NCBI GenBank assembly: GCA_021163585.1
Contig: JAGGTW010000082.1
Coordinates: 1-5,755 of the forward strand
From: Desulfurococcales archaeon
Lineage (GTDB): Archaea > Thermoproteota > Thermoprotei_A > Sulfolobales > NBVN01
Direction: 5' to 3'
Length of the DNA stretch: 5,755 nt
The notes below the pieces were generated by a model, which was given only the letters and a program-made list of their open reading frames with translations, did no database searches and was not told where the DNA came from. Each line of letters opens with the position of its first letter. The first letter of the stretch is position 1. The translations under genes and the position numbers were made by a program. Positions 1-4,688 of this stretch are shown here, one piece after another.

Positions 1-316
1 CATAACATGCAAGTGGTACTAGATCGCCACCTACGACAGCATAGACGTAATTTTCCTTAAGTTCACTTAACTTACTTAATTCAATACACTCACCTCTAAT
101 ATTTACGCAGTAGTCATTACTCACGTACTTTATTACTTCAGTAGTTAATCCCATGTCCAGCGTAGCCGTAATTGCTGACCTCCCCTCTCTGACGTTGCCC
201 CATATCTTCATAGCTACCTCTCTGGTAAGTACTGGAACGTTCTTAGGTTTAAATACGTACCTGTACCTACTGGCCCACTTCAGGATATTGTCAATCACTA
301 GAGTATTGTCCCCCAC
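1..316 (-). CDS. Probable archaeal methyltransferase (COG2521-like), N-terminal part only
   Basis: A 105-codon open frame that starts inside the window and runs off its left edge, so only the N-terminus is visible. The product begins (M/V)GDNTLVIDNILKWASRYRYV and contains LTREVAMKIWGNVREG followed by LDMGLTTEVIKYV. This TREV-x-KIWG-xV block and the following DLGLT-like strand resemble, from memory, the N-terminal domain of archaeal predicted SAM-dependent methyltransferases (COG2521, often labelled 'spermine synthase-like'). The SAM-binding Rossmann part would lie beyond the edge, so the assignment is unproven. The GTG at 314-316 is chosen because an in-frame TAG lies five codons upstream with no other start codon between, and because a TATA-like box sits 26 bp ahead, as expected for a leaderless transcript. 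No Shine-Dalgarno is visible. The gene lies 92 bp downstream of the isomerase-like gene on the same strand but appears to have its own promoter. Confidence 0.6.
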   Translation of the reverse strand, partial: MGDNTLVIDNILKWASRYRYVFKPKNVPVLTREVAMKIWGNVREGRSAITATLDMGLTTEVIKYVSNDYCVNIRGECIELSKLSELKENYVYAVVGGDLVPLACY

Positions 317-337
317 ATAACTTAAGTAAGCCTAAAG

Positions 338-346
338 TAATATTAA
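338..346 (-). promoter_or_regulatory. TATA-like box for the methyltransferase-like gene
   Basis: On the minus strand the sequence TTAATATTA is centred 26 bp before the GTG start at 316. This is the spacing expected between an archaeal TATA box and a transcription start that coincides with the first codon. No ribosome binding site lies between, which fits a leaderless message. The remainder of the 317-408 gap holds a weak 4-bp GCTC/GAGC inverted repeat just after the isomerase stop and nothing else recognisable. Confidence 0.45.
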
Positions 347-408
347 CGTCAATGAGAGTGAATACCTAGATTTGCTGTAGTACTGAATTTTAATGCTCTT
401 AATGGAGC

Positions 409-1686
409 TCACTCAGAACCAGCTTCTTCAGCTAATCTACTGTATTCAATGTAGGCAAGCCCCAATAGGTGGGATACCGCTCTTAAGTACCTCCTCAGAT
501 CCCCTGACATGACCACATGGTGATTAGCTAAGGCGATTTGAGGGAAAACTTCTGCTGGGAAGTCCAGCCTCAATACAGCCTGCGTTCTGCACATTAAGTC
601 ACTCAACTGTCCGGACTTAAGCACTACTGACTTCGCTGCTGCAATAGCCGTAAACTCGTAGTCAACTGACGCTAAGGTCACTTCCCTGTACTTCAATTCT
701 CCAGTAAGTCCATAAGGATAGCCGGACTCGAAGTGGCTGATAGCTCTAGGATTGGTGAGTAACTCTAAGGCCGCTGTGCAGTGTGCTAGGTAAAGTTTAC
801 CCTCACTAATGGACGAGGGATTAGCGATCCAGCCACTTAATCCCGTAAGGTATTTCGAAAGCATCATCAAGAACAGTGCGTTCAAGTCTGCCTCACACCC
901 TGCTATATATCCGTTACTGTTGAGTACAGCAAGTGCAAGGCAGGGTGTCACCTTGTGCTTAATTAAATACGGAAAGCAATTGACAGCAATGGCACTGTAG
1001 TCGCCTCTCATAAACAGCTTCTTTAATGCAGCATATATGGCTCCGATCTCCTTAAGTTGTTCCCCACTAGCTCCTGGTACATCACGTACTATCTCCAGAA
1101 ACTCCTTGACATAAGTAGAATCTCTCTGTGACATAATTAAGGACTCAAACTCACTAGTAGATATGATACTGACTTCAGCATTAAAGGATCTTCTAAAGCA
1201 TTCTACCTCATTGGGCACTTCATCAAGTCCAACTAAGCATACCTTAGAATTCTTTATGGACGACACAGCCACAGCTGTTTTGAGTGCCTCACTTAAAATC
1301 CTCCTGCACTCGCTGTCTTTCGGGTCATGGCAAGCGAAAATCCATGGGAAAACCCCCTCTAACTCCAGCCTAGCCCTAGCTGATATAGCTGAGGGGAGGC
1401 TGTTGTGTTCTCCATGGGCAATAAATACTGCCGAATCTACTTCCATGAAATGCAGTAATGTTCGTGCCAGCCTGCTAGTACCTCCTGTTAAGAACACTAG
1501 CATGGGGTAATACCCCCTGAACTTTTTAGCTATGAATTCCACATCATCAATACCTGTCGCTACCTCAGGTACTATGGTGACTCCATCAAACGTGCCTGCG
1601 TACTCTTTAAATGTTTCTGCCATATCTCTAACGTATCCTTCACCATGTATTCTAGAGGCTAATTGAATTACGGCAATTTTACCCAT
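409..1686 (-). CDS. L-fucose/L-arabinose isomerase-like protein (COG2407 type)
   Basis: This 425-residue protein resembles the archaeal and bacterial branch of L-fucose isomerase-related proteins, which are shorter than the ~590-residue E. coli FucI. Residues 1-150 form an N-terminal alternating strand-helix region (IAVIQLAS at 4-11, LVFLTGGTSRLA at 63-74, VFIAHGEHNSLPSA at 87-100). Residues ~248-305 carry the family core: PCLALAVLNSNGYIAGCEAD, then LTGLSGWIANPSSI and LYLAHCTAA. The C-terminal ANHHVV at 387-392 completes the pattern. By analogy with FucI/AraA, Glu265 or Asp267 and His302, His389 or His390 are the likely divalent-metal ligands; I infer these positions without an alignment. The family interconverts aldoses and ketoses, but the true substrate of archaeal members is not clear, and no kinase, aldolase or sugar transporter lies nearby. 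The ATG is preceded by a GGGGT element (1692-1696) with a 5-nt gap, a modest ribosome binding site. The frame is intact. Confidence 0.8.
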   Translation of the reverse strand: MGKIAVIQLASRIHGEGYVRDMAETFKEYAGTFDGVTIVPEVATGIDDVEFIAKKFRGYYPMLVFLTGGTSRLARTLLHFMEVDSAVFIAHGEHNSLPSAISARARLELEGVFPWIFACHDPKDSECRRILSEALKTAVAVSSIKNSKVCLVGLDEVPNEVECFRRSFNAEVSIISTSEFESLIMSQRDSTYVKEFLEIVRDVPGASGEQLKEIGAIYAALKKLFMRGDYSAIAVNCFPYLIKHKVTPCLALAVLNSNGYIAGCEADLNALFLMMLSKYLTGLSGWIANPSSISEGKLYLAHCTAALELLTNPRAISHFESGYPYGLTGELKYREVTLASVDYEFTAIAAAKSVVLKSGQLSDLMCRTQAVLRLDFPAEVFPQIALANHHVVMSGDLRRYLRAVSHLLGLAYIEYSRLAEEAGSE

Positions 1687-1718
1687 AAGATACCCCGACT
1701 AATAGACCATGACATAAA

Positions 1719-1735
1719 GAAATTAAACTTATACA
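1719..1735. promoter_or_regulatory. Overlapping divergent TATA-like elements
   Basis: The 82-bp region 1687-1768 separates two divergently transcribed genes. The element AAACTTATAC (1726-1735) reads as a TATA-like box for the plus-strand acetyltransferase; a start about 25 bp downstream would give a leader of roughly 10-15 nt that still contains the GGAGG site. Its complement GTATAAGTTT and the adjoining TTTAATTT (1719-1726, minus strand) are placed to serve the isomerase-like gene with a leader of roughly 10-20 nt. The two promoters would overlap physically, so they may compete for TBP/TFB. This rests on base composition and spacing only. Confidence 0.4.
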
Positions 1736-1757
1736 CCTAACTAATTACTTGAGTAAA

Positions 1758-1764
1758 GTGGAGG
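1758..1764 (+). promoter_or_regulatory. Strong Shine-Dalgarno of the acetyltransferase gene
   Basis: GTGGAGG ends 4 nt before the ATG at 1769 and closely matches the purine-rich sequence complementary to the 3' end of 16S rRNA. It fixes the start codon and indicates a leadered message. Confidence 0.7.
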
Positions 1765-1768
1765 CAGT

Positions 1769-2221
1769 ATGGAGGACGACCTCAACGTCCGTCGAGCACG
1801 AAGGAGTGACTTGAGAGAGATATACTTAATTGAAGTAAATTCTTTCCCGTACCCCTATCCCATTGAGGCCTTTCTAACATTCCTAATACTCTATCCTCAG
1901 TACTTCCTTGTGGCCGAGCATAACAATAGTATCGTAGGTTACGTAATTGGCTCCATAGATAGTGACGGGACAGGGCACATAATTTCACTTGCTGTGCACC
2001 CATCATATAGGGGGAAGGGTGTCGGCAAGAAACTACTTCTAACTGTGGAGAAGATAATGAAGGAAAACGGTATTCACAGAATAAAGTTAGAGGTCTCAAT
2101 AAATAATAAGGCTGCTTTAGCACTCTACAAGTCAGTTGGCTACAAGGTAGTGGGTATGGAGAGAAGTTATTACCCTGATGGTTCAGACGCGTATGTCATG
2201 TTTAAGGAACTTAGTAATTAA
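1769..2221 (+). CDS. rimI: RimI/Ard1-type N-terminal protein acetyltransferase (GNAT)
   Basis: A complete 150-residue single-domain GNAT, the usual length for archaeal RimI. It would transfer acetyl from acetyl-CoA to the N-terminal amine of proteins; archaeal homologues act broadly, like eukaryotic NatA/Ard1, not only on ribosomal proteins. Visible features in order: an acceptor-binding segment IEVNSFPYPYPIEAF (21-35), strand FLVAEHNNSIVGYVIG (46-61), ISLAVHPSYRGKGVGKKLL (72-90) with the acetyl-CoA pyrophosphate loop R81-G-K-G-V-G86, strand IKLEVSINNKAALALYKSVGY (105-125) with the N-x-x-A-x-x-LY motif, and the closing YYPDGSDAYVMFKEL (134-148) typical of RimI. The ATG is fixed by GGAGG four bases upstream. 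It is the only plus-strand gene here, and its last 39 bases overlap the end of the convergent HD gene. The exact substrate cannot be read from sequence. Confidence 0.88.
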   Translation: MEDDLNVRRARRSDLREIYLIEVNSFPYPYPIEAFLTFLILYPQYFLVAEHNNSIVGYVIGSIDSDGTGHIISLAVHPSYRGKGVGKKLLLTVEKIMKENGIHRIKLEVSINNKAALALYKSVGYKVVGMERSYYPDGSDAYVMFKELSN

Positions 2222-3484
2222 TTTACCAACAACCTCACAGTACATCGGATGAGCATAGATTCTGGCTATACCCATAGATTCTGGGAGGTGATTAACTATA
2301 GAGCCAGCAAATTCGGTTATTTTTGCTGAGGCACCATCTATGAGCACCCTCACAGTCTCTTCATCAGAGACTATTGGAATTACCTCTATGTACGGGAGTA
2401 TGCTGTATTGAGGAATACCTTGGTCTCTGACATGCTCAACAGCTCTGTTTATTGAGTCTTTAATGGCTGCTGGAACCGGGTTGGTGTTGCTGAAGCCTAT
2501 CCACTCATAAACTATTCTGAATCCCTTTCTGGTAACGTACATTCTGACGAGTTCCCTGAATGATTCATCTCCAATATCCTTGCTAAGGATGTAGTTCAGT
2601 ATACCACCTATATAGAAGTCGTCCCAGGTGTGGAAGAGCCCTTTCCTTATTGAAGTTCTTATACCATCAACTGATGTGAAAGGCTCGAGCAAGTCCCTTA
2701 ACTCCGTACTTTCACTTAATTTCTCGTAAATTAAAGCTATAAGTAATTGATACGACGTAATAGTCTTATGATAATAGACAGTCCTGTACATGTGCAGTCT
2801 GGCTATGTAGAAGTTCTCCACGGCCTGAACAGCTTTTTGAGGTACAGCTATGTAGCCCTCCCTATCAACGGTTAATGTCTGAACTATTCTATCTAGGTCT
2901 ATAAGCCCGTAAGCGACACCTGTATGAAGTGCGTCACGCAGAAGGTAGTCAAGTCTATCCACATCCAGGTCACTGGAAAGCAACTCGTTGTATACTATCT
3001 CCCTATGTAGGCCAGCCACCACCGCTGCAACCTCCCTAGGCTCAAACCCGTACTCTGCTAGCACGCTAGCTATGTATGGGTCCTCTTCTATAACCCACCT
3101 GCTCAACTCCTCGTGCCTCAGCCTGAACTTACGCATGAAGTAGTGCTCAACACCATGAGAGAAGGGCGTGTGGCCCACATCATGAAGCAAAGCAGCGAGC
3201 TTGAGTAATTGAACATCTTCTCTAGAAATTAATTCTTCTTGTGCAAGTTTACTGGCTATTACCCCCATTAAGTGCATCACTCCTAGAGAATGTGAGAACC
3301 TTGTGTGGACCGCACCGGGGTATACGTACCAGGCCTGCGCTAGCTGTTTAATTCTCCTTAACCTCTGAAATGTCGGTGTATCAACAATCTTTAACTCTAC
3401 TTCATTTAGTGGTATGTACCCATGTAATTCGTCGTAAATACTCTTAACTGCTGACCCGCCACTCCAGTAAGTCCGCATGGGCAT
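2183..3484 (-). CDS. HD-domain phosphohydrolase, SAMHD1/YwfO (COG1078) type, probable dNTPase
   Basis: A complete 433-residue soluble HD-superfamily protein. The N-terminal region has the hallmark IPLNEVELKIVDTPTFQRLRRIKQL (24-48) of COG1078/SAMHD1 enzymes, then HTRFSHSLGV (60-69), LLHDVGHTPFSH (99-110), RHEE (123-126) and DLDVDRLDYLLRD (172-184). By comparison with human SAMHD1, His65, His101, Asp102 and Asp176 would bind the catalytic metal, and His105, His110 and His124 match the phosphate-contacting histidines; all are present, so the enzyme should be active. The family hydrolyses deoxynucleoside triphosphates to nucleoside plus tripolyphosphate, but some members prefer other nucleotides, so the substrate is inferred. 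The C-terminal half (about 230-433) is a helical and mixed extension as in other COG1078 proteins. GAAGGG at 3485-3490 abuts the first ATG and lies 6 nt before a second ATG (3476-3478), which may be the true start. Its tail overlaps the acetyltransferase gene. Confidence 0.88.
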   Translation of the reverse strand: MPMRTYWSGGSAVKSIYDELHGYIPLNEVELKIVDTPTFQRLRRIKQLAQAWYVYPGAVHTRFSHSLGVMHLMGVIASKLAQEELISREDVQLLKLAALLHDVGHTPFSHGVEHYFMRKFRLRHEELSRWVIEEDPYIASVLAEYGFEPREVAAVVAGLHREIVYNELLSSDLDVDRLDYLLRDALHTGVAYGLIDLDRIVQTLTVDREGYIAVPQKAVQAVENFYIARLHMYRTVYYHKTITSYQLLIALIYEKLSESTELRDLLEPFTSVDGIRTSIRKGLFHTWDDFYIGGILNYILSKDIGDESFRELVRMYVTRKGFRIVYEWIGFSNTNPVPAAIKDSINRAVEHVRDQGIPQYSILPYIEVIPIVSDEETVRVLIDGASAKITEFAGSIVNHLPESMGIARIYAHPMYCEVVGKLITKFLKHDIRV

Positions 3485-3490
3485 CCCTTC
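3485..3490 (-). promoter_or_regulatory. Possible ribosome binding site of the HD gene
   Basis: GAAGGG is directly adjacent to the first ATG (3482-3484), too close to help it, but 6 nt from the in-frame ATG at 3476-3478. This favours translation from the third codon, giving a 431-residue protein, unless the transcript is leaderless. Confidence 0.4.
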
Positions 3491-3513
3491 ACAAGTACTG
3501 TATGTATTAAGAA

Positions 3514-3524
3514 GTTAAATAAAG
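3514..3524 (-). promoter_or_regulatory. TATA-like box upstream of the HD gene
   Basis: CTTTATTTAAC on the minus strand lies about 36 bp before the first ATG in the 63-bp gap after the YwgA-like gene. It would give a short leader containing GAAGGG, so the HD gene may be transcribed alone as well as by read-through from the YwgA-like gene. Confidence 0.35.
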
Positions 3525-3547
3525 TGTCCAACGGCCTTACTGTGAAC

Positions 3548-4015
3548 TCAAGCCTTCTCCTTTAAGCCGAATAAGTACTTGCTCAGAATCTTAGCTACGG
3601 CTTGTGCATCGCGGAACGTTATATTGGGCTTCCTCTTGAGTAATTCCTCAAGAGGGTCTGCGGGTCTAGGGTAAACATCATACCTCAGCATCGCATAAGA
3701 AGCCGCTATTTCTAGCGCTAATTCCAGCTTTATGTTCACTGACTTTAAGTCCTCGAGGAATTCCCTGATAGTTGATAGCTTTAAATTCTCCTCACAAACA
3801 CACTTTTCATGTATGCTCCCAGCCCTTAAGTCCTTCGCGAGACTTCTGGAATAGGGACCTCTAACCCCCCATTTAAATCTGTAGCCAAAGTGTAAATTGA
3901 AAACTTTCTGGGCAATATAGACGAGCCACTGAAGTACTGTACTAAGGGATTGCTGGTTTTTGATATGGCTTACGAGTTCTTTAGCAAGTTGTAGAACGCA
4001 GCATATATTACTCAT
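3548..4015 (-). CDS. YwgA/Panacea-like small protein, function unknown
   Basis: A complete 155-residue protein with no transmembrane segment. Residues 25-63 read as a small-helix block: STVLQWLVYIAQKVFN, then LHFGYRFKWGVRGPYSRSLA. The LQ-x-LVY-x-x-Q...GYRFxW...GPYS..L..DL pattern matches, from memory, the YwgA family of Firmicutes and Archaea and the related Panacea/SocA-like antitoxin domain. The C-terminal part, LELALEIAASYAMLRYDVYP (97-116) followed by PLEELLKRKPNITFRDAQAV, has the helix plus ERKP-like segment seen in those proteins. Four cysteines (C5, C6, C72, C74) are notable, but their spacing is not a recognised zinc site. ATG at 4015 is the only start codon after an upstream in-frame TGA; GTGGG lies 3 nt ahead as a weak ribosome site. 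It sits 63 bp upstream of the HD gene on the same strand, suggesting related roles, perhaps regulation of the hydrolase. No activity can be assigned. Confidence 0.7.
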   Translation of the reverse strand: MSNICCVLQLAKELVSHIKNQQSLSTVLQWLVYIAQKVFNLHFGYRFKWGVRGPYSRSLAKDLRAGSIHEKCVCEENLKLSTIREFLEDLKSVNIKLELALEIAASYAMLRYDVYPRPADPLEELLKRKPNITFRDAQAVAKILSKYLFGLKEKA

Positions 4016-4050
4016 AATCCCACATACATTTTCTCATACCTGAACTATCT

Positions 4051-4060
4051 TATAAATAAA
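4051..4060 (-). promoter_or_regulatory. TATA-like box upstream of the YwgA-like gene
   Basis: TTTATTTATA on the minus strand is centred about 40 bp before the ATG at 4015, giving a leader of roughly 10-15 nt. The same bases read as a TATA-like CTTATAAATA on the plus strand. This is the best promoter candidate for the YwgA-like/HD pair. Confidence 0.45.
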
Positions 4061-4183
4061 GCACCACTTACTTAAAACCAATTTTATTATAGGATTTATG
4101 GCTAGCGAGTTCAGCAGGTGTTACCTAATATTTGAAGCCGCATAGTAGAGATTAATTCACGGGCATCTTATGTAATGTCTTAC

Positions 4184-4199
4184 GTATTGCTAACAATAC
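4184..4199 (-). repeat. Small perfect inverted repeat after the stress-protein stop codon
   Basis: GTATTG and CAATAC form a perfect 6-bp stem with a 4-base loop, starting about 9 nt past the TAG stop of the stress-protein gene. It could fold in the 3' end of that message and mark or protect it. No T-run follows, so it does not look like an intrinsic terminator, and a 6-bp repeat can arise by chance. Confidence 0.3.
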
Positions 4200-4208
4200 T
4201 CTCCACAC

Positions 4209-4631
4209 CTACCTGACAAGAAGCACTGATATTGGCACGTTAACTATTACTGAGAGCGCCGTAGATCCTATGGCTATTTCTTCGGACACAGTCCTGCCTC
4301 TGGCCGCCACAATTATTAGGTCGTAGTTACCTTCAATAGCTTCCTCAATGATCTTAGTAGCTGTTGACTGACTACTCCTGTCTAGATCCACCACCTTAAT
4401 TCCTATGTCAATACCTGCACTTAACGCTTCACTCTCTAATTTCTTCCTAACTATGTCTATGTTAAGTGAATTATCATTAACTACGAATGCTGTGACCTTA
4501 GAGCCGTATCTTTTAGCGAAGTCTAAAGCTATCTTTAGTGCCCTTGTGCTTGCTGCTGATCCGTCGAATGGCAGTAATATTCTCCTAAAGAAGTAACTAA
4601 CCTCATAGGTAGGCTCCCTAATATATGTCAT
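4209..4631 (-). CDS. Universal stress protein (UspA family), single domain
   Basis: This 140-residue protein is the normal size for a single-domain Usp, a Rossmann-like nucleotide-binding fold that usually dimerises in the cytoplasm. Numbering from the chosen ATG, the first strand and loop RILLPFDGSAAS (residues 17-28) hold the conserved Asp23 that contacts ATP in MJ0577-like proteins. DLIIVAARGRTVSEEIAIGS (104-123) gives the C-terminal ATP loop: Gly112, nine residues, then Gly122-Ser123. The first glycine of the usual G-x2-G-x9-G(S/T) pattern is Ala109 here, so ATP binding is likely but not certain. The protein ends with the family-typical strand VPISVLLVR. I prefer the ATG at 4631 over the in-frame GTG at 4640 because the GTG lies inside an excellent ribosome site (GGGGGTGAT). 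The gene follows pgk by 57 bp on the same strand. The specific stress or partner is unknown. Confidence 0.88.
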   Translation of the reverse strand: MTYIREPTYEVSYFFRRILLPFDGSAASTRALKIALDFAKRYGSKVTAFVVNDNSLNIDIVRKKLESEALSAGIDIGIKVVDLDRSSQSTATKIIEEAIEGNYDLIIVAARGRTVSEEIAIGSTALSVIVNVPISVLLVR

Positions 4632-4635
4632 AATA

Positions 4636-4644
4636 ATCACCCCC
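4636..4644 (-). promoter_or_regulatory. Shine-Dalgarno deciding the stress-protein start
   Basis: GGGGGTGAT on the minus strand matches the archaeal GGAGGTGAT consensus and lies 4 nt before the ATG at 4631. Because the upstream GTG (4638-4640) is part of this element, initiation at the GTG is unlikely. Confidence 0.65.
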
Positions 4645-4677
4645 TATTTCGGGTTCACAATCAATTAAGCCTGTTAA

Positions 4678-4685
4678 TTTTAAAA
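4678..4685 (-). promoter_or_regulatory. Possible TATA-like box between pgk and the stress-protein gene
   Basis: TTTTAAAA on the minus strand lies just after the pgk stop and about 50 bp before the stress-protein ATG. It could start a separate transcript with a ~25-nt leader carrying the GGGGGTGAT site. It is AT-rich enough to be fortuitous, and read-through from pgk is equally possible. Confidence 0.3.
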
Positions 4686-4688
4686 CTT

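Larger units (their letters stand above)
4016..4208. other. 193-bp gap between the stress-protein and YwgA-like genes
   Basis: The gap contains the minus-strand TATA-like box described separately, AT-rich sequence around 4076-4100, and an inverted repeat near the end of the stress-protein gene. I found no tRNA, no C/D-box sRNA motifs (no RTGATGA) and no convincing small gene. The only plus-strand frame with an ATG that I traced is 15 codons (4098-4145) with no clear ribosome site. Confidence 0.5.

Noticed and set aside
55..85. Clustered CTTAA/ACTTAA repeats near the left edge
   Set aside because: They encode an ordinary Glu/Leu/Ser/Lys-rich helix (ELSKLSELKENY) in the methyltransferase-like frame; the repetition follows from codon use and is not a distinct repeat element.
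809..1510. Open frames on the plus strand (809-1000 and 1163-1510) opposite the isomerase-like gene
   Set aside because: They lie antisense to a clear family member, have no recognisable motifs and lack ribosome sites, so they are chance frames.
1782..2123. 113-codon minus-strand frame opposite the acetyltransferase gene
   Set aside because: The plus-strand GNAT has every family motif; the opposite frame gives a low-complexity, Leu/Ser/Arg-rich product with no family resemblance.
4098..4145. 15-codon plus-strand frame (MASEFSRCYLIFEAA) in the gap before the YwgA-like gene
   Set aside because: It is too short, lacks a convincing ribosome site and resembles nothing I recognise.
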